The notes below the pieces were generated by a model that saw only the letters and a list, made by a program, of their open reading frames with translations, was not told where the DNA came from and searched no databases. From an uncultured Phascolarctobacterium sp. (lineage in GTDB: Bacteria; Bacillota; Negativicutes; Acidaminococcales; Acidaminococcaceae), in the NCBI GenBank assembly GCA_949288065.1, contig CASEIL010000005.1, positions 1-53,238 of the forward strand: a stretch of 53,238 nt of DNA, written 5' to 3'. Each line of letters opens with the position of its first letter. The first letter of the stretch is position 1. Made by a program: the position numbers and the translations under genes. Shown in pieces: positions 8,222 to 17,168 of this stretch.

Positions 8222-10519
8222 TTAAAAAAATTCTTTATCATACCTATAACTATACCATTGCACACGCCCGCCGTCAAAGCATACTTTTACCGCGCCCAGC
8301 TTATCCGTGCGCAAAACCTGCGCACCCGCCGCCTTAAGCCGCTGCACCGCCTCCCTGCCCGGGTGCCCGTAATTGTTGCCAGCACCGACTGATATAACCG
8401 CCAGCTTAGGCCTTGCCTGCGCCAAAAACACTGGCGTGGATGAATAATTGCTGCCGTGATGCGCCACCTTCAGCACATCGGCAGGCTTAATTTTGTTTGC
8501 CGCCGCAAGTTCGATGCTTTCATCGGCGTCGCCCGTAAACAACACGCTGCCGCCGCTATCCGCCACACGCATAATAACGCTGCTTTCGTTGCCGCCGCCA
8601 TTACTTTTTCCACTGGCCAGCACTTCAAGCTGGCAGCTGCCTAAGGTATAAACGCAGCCTGCCTTAGCGGCGATAATATTTTGCGGGCTGATGTACTGCA
8701 AGAGCTTTTTAACGTCGTCCGAAGCTTCCTCCTGCGGCAGCAGAACTTTGCCGACCTGTATAAGGCGCGCCACCCCTGCCGCGCCGCCTGCGTGGTCGTG
8801 ATGACCGTGGCTTAACGCCAGCACATCTATTTTGCTAATGCCCAAGTAGCGCAGGTACGGCACGATAATGCGGCTGCCGGTATCAAAATCGCCCTGCAAA
8901 CCGCCGCAATCCACAATTATATTGTGCCCGCTGGCAGTCTGCACCAAAGCCGCGTCACCCTGGCCAACATCTATAAAATGTACGGCAAACGGTACTGGCG
9001 CAAGGCTTTTGTAAACTACCAGCACCGTAATGCCCAGCGTGCAGGCAACAAGCGCAGTACGCCGCTCCGCCGCTGTAAACCAGCTGCGCTTAAAATACGC
9101 CAGCAGCGCTAAATAATACAGCGCAAAACAGGCAGGCGGCAAATGCGGCACGTTCAGCACCGCTAAGGGCAGCGCCGCCAAAAAACTTACGGTTGCCAGC
9201 AGCGGCTGCATGGCAAGCCCGGCAGCATAAATAACAGCCGCACCCACAAAAGGCAGGCACAAGCCGCCCAGCGCCAAAATTACCAGCAGCTCCATAGCAG
9301 GCACCAGCAAAATGTTGGCGGCAAAGGTTACAAGCGAAAGCTGGTTAAAATGCCACAGTAAAAGCGGCAGGCCGGCAAGCTGCGCCGCCAGCGTAATGGC
9401 AAGGCCCTCGCGCACAAGCGTTGGTTTAATAAAGCCAAGCCGCTCTTTTAGCTGCGGGTATAAAAATATCAGCCCGGCCGTAGCGGCAAACGACAGCTGA
9501 AAGCCAATATCCAGCAGCCATAGCGGGTTGTACAATAAAAGCAGCACCGCCGCCGCGCAGAAAATATTGCCGCTTTGCGCTTTTTTGTAGCTGCCCGCGC
9601 CCGCCAGTGCCACCGCGCTCATAATAAAGGAGCGCCACACCGGCGCGCTGCCGCCGCAGAGCAGTGCGTACAAAAACAGTAACAGCAAAACAATACAAAT
9701 CTGCACCCTGCCGCGCCTGCCAATGATTAAAATTAAAAACCCCGCCACCAGCGCCATGTGCGTGCCTGATACCGATAAAATATGCGCCAGACCGGTGGCA
9801 GAAAATGCCTCGCGCGTTGTTTCGCTTAAACCGTCGTAACCGCCCAGCGCCATGCCGCACAGCACAGCGCCTGCCTCGCCCGGCACGGTGCTGCGTATTT
9901 TATCACGCAGGCTGCGAGCAAAGCCGAAGAATTTATCGCTTATGCTTCGTTCCTGCTCTATTTGCAGCACGCCCTTTTTGGCGCTGAGGCGCGCCTGTAT
10001 GTTCTGCTGCAAATTCCAAGCCTCACTGTCGAAGCTGCCGGGGTTGGCAAAACCGTGCAGGGGCTTTAGCGTGCCGCTTACGGCAACGCCGCTGCTGCCA
10101 AAAGCCTGCACCGCTCTGCCGCTGGCAAACACACGCACATTGCCGTTAGCAGGCTGCACCTTGCCCTCTGCCTTAACGGCGGTACAATCCAAAACAAAGC
10201 TCACGCCGTCCTCACGCTGCTTAACGCTTAACAAATCTGCTTTGCCGTACAGCGTTACCTGCCTGCCGGTGTAGTTGGCTATCGCCGCATCATCAGCCTG
10301 CATGGCGTTACTGCCCACTGCCAAACCGCAGGCGTAAAAGAGTGCCATGCCGCACGCAGCCACACTGCGCCCGGCGCGTTTAAAATGCACAAGCCCTGCC
10401 AGCAACACGGCCAGCACCGCCGCCAAAACGCAGTACCACAAATTAAGCTGCGGCGTTAAAATACCGGCGTAATCACCGGCGGCAAAGGCGGCTGCCGCCG
10501 CCAAAAACCACGCCGTCAT
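8222..10519 (-). CDS. comEC: DNA internalization competence channel ComEC/Rec2
   Basis: Inner-membrane channel that takes single-stranded DNA into the cytoplasm during transformation. The 765 residues show N-terminal membrane segments and an OB-like domain, the central Competence domain (LSVSGTHMALVAGF and multiple helices), and a C-terminal metallo-beta-lactamase domain with SHGHHDHAGG near residue 565. All three usual domains are present, so the gene looks intact. Its ATG overlaps the comEA stop by 4 nt (ATGA), indicating coupled translation. Confidence 0.95.
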   Translation of the reverse strand: MTAWFLAAAAAFAAGDYAGILTPQLNLWYCVLAAVLAVLLAGLVHFKRAGRSVAACGMALFYACGLAVGSNAMQADDAAIANYTGRQVTLYGKADLLSVKQREDGVSFVLDCTAVKAEGKVQPANGNVRVFASGRAVQAFGSSGVAVSGTLKPLHGFANPGSFDSEAWNLQQNIQARLSAKKGVLQIEQERSISDKFFGFARSLRDKIRSTVPGEAGAVLCGMALGGYDGLSETTREAFSATGLAHILSVSGTHMALVAGFLILIIGRRGRVQICIVLLLLFLYALLCGGSAPVWRSFIMSAVALAGAGSYKKAQSGNIFCAAAVLLLLYNPLWLLDIGFQLSFAATAGLIFLYPQLKERLGFIKPTLVREGLAITLAAQLAGLPLLLWHFNQLSLVTFAANILLVPAMELLVILALGGLCLPFVGAAVIYAAGLAMQPLLATVSFLAALPLAVLNVPHLPPACFALYYLALLAYFKRSWFTAAERRTALVACTLGITVLVVYKSLAPVPFAVHFIDVGQGDAALVQTASGHNIIVDCGGLQGDFDTGSRIIVPYLRYLGISKIDVLALSHGHHDHAGGAAGVARLIQVGKVLLPQEEASDDVKKLLQYISPQNIIAAKAGCVYTLGSCQLEVLASGKSNGGGNESSVIMRVADSGGSVLFTGDADESIELAAANKIKPADVLKVAHHGSNYSSTPVFLAQARPKLAVISVGAGNNYGHPGREAVQRLKAAGAQVLRTDKLGAVKVCFDGGRVQWYSYRYDKEFF

Positions 10520-11181
10520 AAAGCAAGGTACGGGCGCATTTTGTTAAACTTTGCCTGCCCAATACCTTTCACGTTCATAATGTCCTCAATGCGGCTAAAG
10601 CCGTGCTGCGCGCGGTATTCTACAATGCGCTGCGCCGTTACCTCGCCCACGCCCGGCAGTTCTTCCAGCTCCGCAGCACTGGCGCTGTTTAAATGTATCA
10701 CGCCGCCGTAAGCAGCACTTTCTGTGCCTGCCGCTGCACTGTATGCACCGTCAGCCTGTGCCGCATAGCTGCTTTCCGCCGCTGCATGGCTTTCTGTGCT
10801 AACGGTGCCAACGCTGCGCTCCATACGCAAACGCCGCAGCTCCTTCGTGCTCAGGCGCGGCACGTTTATTTGCATACCGTCCTTACAAATTTTGGCAAGG
10901 TTCACCCTGTCTTTATTAGCTTCCTCCGTCAGGCCGCCCGCTGCGGCAATAGCGTCCACCGCGCGGCTGCCCGGCGCAATATCGTGCAGGCCGGGGTTAT
11001 GCACCGCCCCGCTAACGTAAACCTTTATCATAGCCGCAGCTTTCTCCTTTTGCTCTGCTGCGGCAACTGTTTCCTGCAAGGCAGCGGCGCTTTCTTCCCG
11101 CTCCTGCGGCAGCAGGCTAACAATAACGCAAAACACCACGGCAAGGCACACCGCCGCTATTTTTTTATTAAGCTGCGCCAT
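10516..11181 (-). CDS. comEA: Competence protein ComEA, SLBB plus helix-hairpin-helix DNA-binding protein
   Basis: Membrane-anchored double-stranded DNA receptor for transformation. One N-terminal membrane segment (about residues 8-25) is followed by a SLBB-type domain (VYVSGAVHNPGLHDIAPGSR, about 54-110), an Ala/Ser-rich linker, and two C-terminal helix-hairpin-helix motifs (LEELPGVGEVTAQRIVEYR, then IEDIMNVKGIGQAKFNKMR). AAGGAG lies 8 nt before the ATG. It begins the comEA-comEC-holA unit just downstream of the leuS terminator. Confidence 0.95.
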   Translation of the reverse strand: MAQLNKKIAAVCLAVVFCVIVSLLPQEREESAAALQETVAAAEQKEKAAAMIKVYVSGAVHNPGLHDIAPGSRAVDAIAAAGGLTEEANKDRVNLAKICKDGMQINVPRLSTKELRRLRMERSVGTVSTESHAAAESSYAAQADGAYSAAAGTESAAYGGVIHLNSASAAELEELPGVGEVTAQRIVEYRAQHGFSRIEDIMNVKGIGQAKFNKMRPYLAL

Positions 11182-11200
11182 CTGTTCAACTCCTTATAAA

Positions 11201-11240
11201 ATAAAAAACTCCCCGGAATCCCAGGGAGTTTTAAAATTTA
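11201..11240 (-). terminator. Terminator after leuS
   Basis: On the minus strand AACTCCC and GGGAGTT form a 7-bp stem with a 10-nt loop, followed by TTTTATTTT. It lies just after the leuS stop and immediately before the comEA ribosome site. Readthrough could supply comEA, for which I see no strong separate promoter. Confidence 0.85.
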
Positions 11241-11245
11241 ACCTG

Positions 11246-13738
11246 TTACGGTTTTACAACGATATTAACCAGACGGCCCGGCACGCAGATAACCTTTATA
11301 ACTTTGGCGGTATCTACGCTTCCGGCAATGTGCTCGTCGGCAAGCGCCAGTTTTTCCAGCTCGGCTTTGGTAGCAGCGGAAGGCACAACCAGGCGGCCTT
11401 TCAGCTTGCCGTTAACCTGCAAAGCAATTTCCACGCTGTCAACCTTCATAGCTTCTTTATCAGCCTTCGGCCATTTTTCCTCGTGGATGCTGCCCTCTTC
11501 GGAAATTACGCCGTGCCACAGCTCTTCCGTAATGTGCGGAACAAACGGCGAGAGCAGTTTCAGCAGGTTGGAAACGGTTTCGTAAATAAGGCCTGCATGC
11601 GGCTCTTTGGCAGCTTCTTTATAAGCGTACAGTGCGTTAACCAGTTCCATCATCGCGCTGATGGCGGTGTTAAAGTTAAAGCGCTGCTCAATGTCGTCCG
11701 TTACCTTTTTAATGCTGGTGTGCAGCACGCGGCGCAGGATTTTTCCTGCTTCGTCCAGCTCTGCCGGGTCGTACTGCGTAACTTTCTGTGCCAGCACATC
11801 CTGATAATGGTAAACAATACGCCATACCCTGCCGAGGAAACGGAAGGAACCTTCCACGCCCTGGTCGCTCCATTCAAGCTCCCTTTCGGGCGGTGCGGCA
11901 AACATAATAAACAGCCTTGCCGTATCGGCGCCGTATTTGGCGATAATTTCCTCCGGCGATACTACGTTGCCGAGGGATTTGCTCATTTTAGCGCCGTCCT
12001 TAATAACCATGCCCTGCGTCAGCAGGTTGGTGAACGGTTCTTTATAATCCACAAGACCTGCATCGTGCAGCACCTTCATAAAGAAGCGGGAATACAAGAG
12101 GTGCAAAATGGCGTGTTCAATGCCGCCGATGTACTGGTCAACCGGGGACCAGTAATTTACCTTGGCCTTGCCGAACGGTGCGTCGGCGTTTTTCGGGTCG
12201 GTATAACGCAGATAGTACCAGGAGGAGCACAGGAAGGTGTCCATGGTATCGGTTTCGCGTTTGGCAGGCTTGCCGCATTTCGGGCAGGTGCAGTTTACAA
12301 AGCTTTCAGAGGTTGCCAGCGGCGATACCGCACCGGCGTCAAACTTAACGTCCTCCGGCAGCATAACCGGCAGCTGGTCTTCCGGCACAAGCACTTCGCC
12401 GCAATCCGGGCAGTAAATAACCGGAATCGGCGCGCCCCAATAACGCTGGCGGCTGATTAACCAGTCGCGCAGGCGGTAATTTACGCGGCGCTGGCCGATG
12501 CCCATAGCCTCAATTTTATCCTTAATTGCTTCCATGCCTTCATGCAGCTCCATGCCGCTGAATTCGCCGGAATTTACGAGCACGCCTTCTTTTTCCTCAT
12601 AGGCGTCGGTCATATCTTCTAATTTAAGTTCTTTATCCCTGGGGTTAATTACAACAATTTTTTCCAGGCCGTATTTATCCGCAAACATCCAGTCGCGGGC
12701 ATCGTGGGTAGGCACGCCCATAACCGCACCGGTGCCGTAATCGTACAGTACATAGTTGGTAATCCAAATCTGCACCTTGCGGCCGGTCAGCGGGTGGATG
12801 CAGTAGCAGCCGGTAAACAGGCCCTCTTTTTCAGATTCGCTGGAGGTACGTTCAATATCGCTCTGGTTTCTTACGCGCTCGCAGAAGGCTTTAATTTCAT
12901 CGGCCTTCGGGTTGTTTACGCACAGCTTTTCAACCAGCGGATGCTCAGCGGCGAGAACAACATAGGTAACGCCGTAAATCGTATCCGGGCGGGTGGTGTA
13001 AACAGGAATACGCTCGCCGATTTCCGGAAAATCAAAGCTGAATTCCAAACCTTCGCTGCGGCCAATCCAGTTGCGCTGCATGGTTTTAACGCGCTCCGGC
13101 CAGCCTTCCAGAAGGTCAAGGTCTTTTAACAGCTCGTCTGCGTAATCGGTAATTTTAAAGAACCACTGCTCCAAATCTTTTTTTACTACCTCATGGTCGC
13201 AGCGCCAGCATTTACCGTCGATAACCTGTTCGTTGGCAAGTACGGTGTTGCAGGTGTTGCACCAGTTAACGGCAGATTTTTTCTTCACGGCCAGGCCGCG
13301 TTTATAGAAAAGTTCAAAGAACCACTGGGTCCATTTATAATAATCGGGCTTGCAGGTGGTAACCTCGCGGTCCCAGTCGTAGGAAAGGCCGAGGCGTTTC
13401 TGCTGGCGCGTCATGTTGGCAATGTTTTCCATCGTCCATTTTTTCGGCGGAATGCCGTGTTTAATAGCGGCGTTTTCGGCCGGCATGCCGAAGGAATCCC
13501 AGCCCATCGGGTGCAGCACGTTAAAGCCGTTCATCGTGCGGAAGCGCGCTACAACGTCGCCGATAGAGTAGTTGCGCACATGGCCCATGTGCAAATTGCC
13601 GGAAGGGTACGGAAACATTTCCAGCACATAGGATTTCGGGCGGCTGCTGTCCATCTCGGTTTTAAAGGTTTTGTTCTCTTCCCAGTATTGCTGCCATCTG
13701 GCTTCAATCTCATGGGGGTTATACTTTTCTTGAATCAT
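11246..13738 (-). CDS. leuS: Leucyl-tRNA synthetase
   Basis: Class I aminoacyl-tRNA synthetase that charges tRNA-Leu and edits mischarged products. It has the HIGH signature as HMGH ([15 protein letters not shown]), zinc-type Cys pairs (CNTCN with CWRCD; CPDCGE with CPKCGK), the CP1 editing domain, and KMSKS in [12 protein letters not shown]. The 830-residue length is normal. I chose ATG 13736-13738, with GAGGTTG 8-9 nt upstream, over an upstream GTG that would include the ribosome site. A strong promoter lies 50 nt upstream. There is no room for a T-box, so unlike many Firmicute synthetase genes it is not T-box controlled. Confidence 0.97.
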   Translation of the reverse strand: MIQEKYNPHEIEARWQQYWEENKTFKTEMDSSRPKSYVLEMFPYPSGNLHMGHVRNYSIGDVVARFRTMNGFNVLHPMGWDSFGMPAENAAIKHGIPPKKWTMENIANMTRQQKRLGLSYDWDREVTTCKPDYYKWTQWFFELFYKRGLAVKKKSAVNWCNTCNTVLANEQVIDGKCWRCDHEVVKKDLEQWFFKITDYADELLKDLDLLEGWPERVKTMQRNWIGRSEGLEFSFDFPEIGERIPVYTTRPDTIYGVTYVVLAAEHPLVEKLCVNNPKADEIKAFCERVRNQSDIERTSSESEKEGLFTGCYCIHPLTGRKVQIWITNYVLYDYGTGAVMGVPTHDARDWMFADKYGLEKIVVINPRDKELKLEDMTDAYEEKEGVLVNSGEFSGMELHEGMEAIKDKIEAMGIGQRRVNYRLRDWLISRQRYWGAPIPVIYCPDCGEVLVPEDQLPVMLPEDVKFDAGAVSPLATSESFVNCTCPKCGKPAKRETDTMDTFLCSSWYYLRYTDPKNADAPFGKAKVNYWSPVDQYIGGIEHAILHLLYSRFFMKVLHDAGLVDYKEPFTNLLTQGMVIKDGAKMSKSLGNVVSPEEIIAKYGADTARLFIMFAAPPERELEWSDQGVEGSFRFLGRVWRIVYHYQDVLAQKVTQYDPAELDEAGKILRRVLHTSIKKVTDDIEQRFNFNTAISAMMELVNALYAYKEAAKEPHAGLIYETVSNLLKLLSPFVPHITEELWHGVISEEGSIHEEKWPKADKEAMKVDSVEIALQVNGKLKGRLVVPSAATKAELEKLALADEHIAGSVDTAKVIKVICVPGRLVNIVVKP

Positions 13739-13787
13739 ATTTTTCAACCTCACACAACAAAGCTAAATTATAGATAATGCTCTTAAA

Positions 13788-13816
13788 ATTATATAGCTTA
13801 CAGCATTTAAAGTCAA
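13788..13816 (-). promoter_or_regulatory. Strong promoter of leuS
   Basis: TTGACT, 17 nt, TATAAT on the minus strand. This is a near-consensus sigma70 site and gives a leader of roughly 40-45 nt. Confidence 0.85.
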
Positions 13817-13904
13817 TTATAAAAGCCCGCAAGTGAGTGCAATATCGCCAAAGCGTAAAAAATATGGTACAATCAAAGAAGATTTTACTTGATAAGGAGA
13901 CATT

Positions 13905-14600
13905 ATGAGCCTTTTTGCCATCGGCGACTTTCACCTTTCTGGCGAGCCGCCGTATAAACCGATGGAAGTTTTCAGCCCCGCGTGGGCGAACCATTTTGAA
14001 AAAATACGCCAGAACTGGCTGGAGCGCATTACGGCTGAGGACACCGTTATCATCTGCGGCGATACCTCATGGGCGATGTCGCTTGATACTGCCATGCAGG
14101 ATTTAAACCGCATCGCCGCCCTGCCGGGGAGCAAAATTATTTTGCGCGGCAACCACGATTACTGGTGGACGAGCCTGAAAAAAATGCAGCAGGCCACAGA
14201 AAACAAATTTATGTTTTTGCAGAACAACTTTTTTGCCTGCGGCGACGTTGCCGTCTGCGGCTCGCGCGGGTGGCTTTTGCCTTCTTCCGATAACTTTGGC
14301 GAGGAGGATAAGCACATTTACGAGCGCGAGGGCATACGGCTGGAAAACTCGCTGGCCGCCGCTAAAAAGGCAGGCTATGCCAAAATTGTTGCTGCCATGC
14401 ACTACCCGCCGCTGTACAAGGCAGACGAAGTTACCATTTTTACGGAGCTTTTTGACAGGTACGGCGTTACGCACTGCGTGTTTGGGCACATCCACGGGCA
14501 GGATGCCGCCAACATGTTTGAAGGCGAAGCGCGCGGCGTGCGCTACAAATTAGTAAGCTGCGATACGCAGGGCTTTGTGCCGCAGCTTGTTTTGCCGTAA
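13905..14600 (+). CDS. Calcineurin-like metallophosphoesterase
   Basis: A 231-residue dinuclear-metal phosphohydrolase. The motifs in order are GDFHLSG (D8 and H10), CGDTSW, GNHDYWW, AMHYPP and FGHIHG, the full set of the calcineurin-like fold. The substrate is not predictable. AAGGAGA lies 4-5 nt before the ATG. It is transcribed alone, divergently from leuS, and ends in a terminator shared with the convergent pilin operon. Confidence 0.9.
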   Translation: MSLFAIGDFHLSGEPPYKPMEVFSPAWANHFEKIRQNWLERITAEDTVIICGDTSWAMSLDTAMQDLNRIAALPGSKIILRGNHDYWWTSLKKMQQATENKFMFLQNNFFACGDVAVCGSRGWLLPSSDNFGEEDKHIYEREGIRLENSLAAAKKAGYAKIVAAMHYPPLYKADEVTIFTELFDRYGVTHCVFGHIHGQDAANMFEGEARGVRYKLVSCDTQGFVPQLVLP

Positions 14601-14611
14601 GCCAATGAAAA

Positions 14612-14645
14612 TTTAATCCGCACCACGCGTGCGGATTTTTTATTT
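14612..14645 (+). terminator. Bidirectional terminator
   Basis: AATCCGCAC and GTGCGGATT form a 9-bp perfect stem with loop CACGC, then TTTTTATTTTT. It serves the phosphoesterase gene and overlaps the end of the convergent pilin operon. Confidence 0.9.
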
Positions 14646-15569
14646 TTCCGTTAAGCGCAGGGCGGTAACAAAAGGCTGCAAAACAGTTTCGTCGCGTGTA
14701 AAAACAGCGCCGCTTTCAATGGTTAAATTGCCGTCGCACAAGGCGATGCCGCTGACCTGCGCACCGCTTTTAATAGTAATATCGTATCTGGAAAGCAGCA
14801 GCGCCCTGCCCAGCACGGCGTTTTTGCCTATTTCTATCTGCCCGTCGCTGATGATGATGCAAAAATCGGGCAGTTTGGTGCTATCCGCCACAAAAATACT
14901 GGGCATGGCAATTAACACGCCCCGCCCCTTAATATTTTTGGAAGTTGACGCTATGGTTTTGCTGTAATTGCCGTCGTCATAATACAGCGCGCAGCTTAAG
15001 CCCTGCTCTTCAAAACCGCTTTTGGCAGGAAAGGCGAGCTCCTTAAACTGGGCGTAGTTTTTTATATTAACCGCGTCCAAAATATTACCCAGTTCTGCGG
15101 CGTAAGCTGTGCCCTGCGGCAAATGCTCCGCGCCGTTTACGCTTTTGCCTGCCACCAACGTGTATTTAGCGGCAAGTGCAGTAACCTCCGGCGGCAAAGT
15201 AATTTTATGCTGCCGTAAGGCAAGGCTCTGCTCTCCTGCTTCCGCCGTAAGCGTATAGCGCGTAACGCCGCACTCATTTGGCTCTGCTGTCAGGCCTGCG
15301 TTAAGCGCATAACCACCTGGGTACAGCATTTGCGGCGGCAGTGTTACGCTGCCGATTGATAAATCCGCGTTAGCGTAATTAGTTTTGGCTAAAGCCTGCA
15401 CCGAAAATTGCAGCTGCCTGCGCACAAGGCGGCGCTGCGTTTCTTCCGCCTCCTGCCGCACGCAAAATGCAATAACGTGCAGGCACGCCGCCACGCACAG
15501 CACGCCTGTCAGCACGGCAAGCCCTATACTGCCGCGCCTGTCCGTTAAAATTCTCTTAAAAACTGCCAT
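14640..15569 (-). CDS. PilX/GspK-like pilus assembly protein with repeat-type C-terminus
   Basis: A 309-residue protein, last in the pseudopilin operon. The N-terminus (RRGSIGLAVLTGVLCVAAC) has the basic patch and single hydrophobic helix of PilX/GspK-like minor pilins, without the usual glutamate at +5. The C-terminal third (about residues 225-300) has short regularly spaced hydrophobic-Gly turns, such as DGQIEIGKNAVLGRALLLS, that resemble a left-handed beta-solenoid or bactofilin-like stack. Assignment rests on position and the N-terminal helix. It overlaps the upstream gene by 14 nt. Confidence 0.55.
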   Translation of the reverse strand: MAVFKRILTDRRGSIGLAVLTGVLCVAACLHVIAFCVRQEAEETQRRLVRRQLQFSVQALAKTNYANADLSIGSVTLPPQMLYPGGYALNAGLTAEPNECGVTRYTLTAEAGEQSLALRQHKITLPPEVTALAAKYTLVAGKSVNGAEHLPQGTAYAAELGNILDAVNIKNYAQFKELAFPAKSGFEEQGLSCALYYDDGNYSKTIASTSKNIKGRGVLIAMPSIFVADSTKLPDFCIIISDGQIEIGKNAVLGRALLLSRYDITIKSGAQVSGIALCDGNLTIESGAVFTRDETVLQPFVTALRLTEK

Positions 15570-16038
15570 TGGCCAAAGTGTACACTTCCGTAAATTTTTT
15601 GCTGCGCCCCGCGGCGTTGTCCTTCAGCTGTATAATTACCTTAATTTTGTCAGCGCCAAGCTGCTCTGCCTTAAAACTTTCCAGCGTAACCTCTTCCAGC
15701 GAAAGCGGGTTGACGCCTTTGGTTGAGTTATATTTAATCTCTCGCGCCAGCGCGCCGCCGCTGCGGTAAAACGTAACCTGCCTGTTGCCACGCGTTTCGG
15801 CGCAGATAATTTTATCATTGCTGCCGATGGTTATTTTTACGCCCGCGCTGTGCAACAGCAGTTCCTGCTCAATAAAGCTCTGGCTGTAACGCGCCGCACG
15901 GCTTAGCAATAAATCGCTCTGCAAATTTTTTAGCGATACGGACACCGGCAGCAATGCGTTGTACAACACCGCTGCCGCCACCGCGCCAACTGCCAAAGCC
16001 AGGCACGCCTCCGTCAGCAGGTAGCCTTTGTTATTCAC
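15556..16038 (-). CDS. Minor pseudopilin (type II/IV prepilin)
   Basis: A 160-residue prepilin. The class III signal NKG-YLLTEACLALAV gives cleavage after Gly and a glutamate at +5 of the mature protein, followed by a hydrophobic helix. The rest is a small globular domain I cannot assign. It overlaps both neighbours (14 nt and 8 nt), so it is tightly co-translated. Confidence 0.75.
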   Translation of the reverse strand: MNNKGYLLTEACLALAVGAVAAAVLYNALLPVSVSLKNLQSDLLLSRAARYSQSFIEQELLLHSAGVKITIGSNDKIICAETRGNRQVTFYRSGGALAREIKYNSTKGVNPLSLEEVTLESFKAEQLGADKIKVIIQLKDNAAGRSKKFTEVYTLANGSF

Positions 16039-16333
16039 TGCCCATCACCACGCCTGCCAAAATTTTGCCGCGCGCATTTTTTACCGTTACATAATAAAAA
16101 GGCCTTGCCAGCCCTTCACAATAAAATTCCTGCTTTTCGGTTGTTAAGCCCTGCGCCGCCAGTTCTTCCGCTCTGCACGCGCCGGTTGCTGCATTAAACG
16201 CTTCAAGGCTTGCGCTTGTTTCCTGCATCAGCCGCAGGCTTGAAGTATACGCACCCACAGCGCTTACGCCCACTGCCGCCGCTGCCGCAAGGCAAATTAA
16301 AAGCTCTGCCAAAAGGTAACCCTTGCTGTTCAT
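16031..16333 (-). CDS. Short minor pseudopilin
   Basis: A 100-residue prepilin with signal SKG-YLLAELLICLAAAAAV, glutamate at +5, and a short C-terminal domain. It overlaps its upstream neighbour by 4 nt and its downstream neighbour by 8 nt. It resembles GspI-type minor pilins in size. Confidence 0.75.
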   Translation of the reverse strand: MNSKGYLLAELLICLAAAAAVGVSAVGAYTSSLRLMQETSASLEAFNAATGACRAEELAAQGLTTEKQEFYCEGLARPFYYVTVKNARGKILAGVVMGSE

Positions 16334-16794
16334 TTAAACACAACCCTTCCGGTAACGGGCTGCACCTGTAACCACTCGCTAATGCCGCCGTCGTAACGGC
16401 ACAAAATAATATAGTTGTAAGTTGCGTTCGGCGCGCCCTCCTGAGAAAATTTCAGCGCGTTTAAATGCTGCTTAAAATATAAGCCGCTGCTTGCGGCAAA
16501 TTCACGCTTGCAGAACAGCTCATCGCCGTGGTAAATACGGTAACCGTCTTTGGCAGTGTTCATCTCCAAACGGCTGCCGCCCTCGGCATCGTAAAAGCAA
16601 AACTGCTGCAAAGCCGCAATATCGCCCGCCATTTGCTGCGCCGCCTGCTGCGCCTGCAATTTGTAATAATAACTGCGCAATCCGCTAAACCCCGGCAGCA
16701 AACACGCACCCACAAAAGCAAACAGCCCCGCCGCAAGCAAAAGCTCTGCCAGCGCAAAGCCCCTGCGGTTAAGCACCAACGGATGAGCTTCCAT
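16330..16794 (-). CDS. Minor pseudopilin
   Basis: A 154-residue prepilin with signal NRRG-FALAELLLAAGLFAFV and glutamate at +5 of the mature form. The overlap of 26 nt with the major-pilin-like gene upstream is long, but the reading frame and motif are clear. It is probably a GspH/J-type tip component. Confidence 0.75.
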   Translation of the reverse strand: MEAHPLVLNRRGFALAELLLAAGLFAFVGACLLPGFSGLRSYYYKLQAQQAAQQMAGDIAALQQFCFYDAEGGSRLEMNTAKDGYRIYHGDELFCKREFAASSGLYFKQHLNALKFSQEGAPNATYNYIILCRYDGGISEWLQVQPVTGRVVFK

Positions 16795-17167
16795 CAGAGG
16801 TTACGGTTTCGCCTTCCGCATTTTTTCCGCTTAAAGTGTACGTCATTTTATCGACGCCGGGAGTATATACAAACTCCTCGCCGCTGGCGTCCTTCAGCTC
16901 CTTGCCCTTACCGATGTAATCGCCTACCAGCGCATCCAAATCGTCCGGGTAAGTACCCTCGTCCATTTTATACAGCAAAAGTGCGTTGTCCAGCGTCGTT
17001 AAATCGCTCGCCAGTTTGGCGTTTTTAGCCTTGCCCGCCGCGCCATCCAGCGAAGGCAGCAGCATAGAGCCCAAAATGCCCAGCAGCGCCACTACCAGCA
17101 AAACCTCCAGCAGGGTAAAGCCGCCGTTTCCTTTCAAGTTTTTCAGCAAAGTAATCTCCCTTCCCAC
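16769..17167 (-). CDS. Major pseudopilin, GspG/ComGC-like
   Basis: A 132-residue prepilin with the canonical signal GNGG-FTLLEVLLVVALLGIL. The globular part contains ALLLYKMDEGTYPDDLDAL, the pattern of GspG/PulG major pseudopilins (Y-x(4-6)-G-YP-xxLxxL). It is predicted to form the main shaft of a short pilus, either a type II secretion pseudopilus or a competence pilus. Its start is 1 nt beyond the end of the PilC/GspF gene. Confidence 0.85.
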   Translation of the reverse strand: MGREITLLKNLKGNGGFTLLEVLLVVALLGILGSMLLPSLDGAAGKAKNAKLASDLTTLDNALLLYKMDEGTYPDDLDALVGDYIGKGKELKDASGEEFVYTPGVDKMTYTLSGKNAEGETVTSDGSSSVGA

Positions 17168-17168
17168 G

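Noticed and set aside
11330..12460. Long open frame (376 codons) on the plus strand
   Set aside because: It lies wholly inside leuS on the opposite strand, has no ribosome site, and its translation is low-complexity; it arises from leuS codon bias.
13739..13900. T-box or other riboswitch before leuS
   Set aside because: The promoter lies about 50 nt from the start codon and no TGGNACC or terminator is present.
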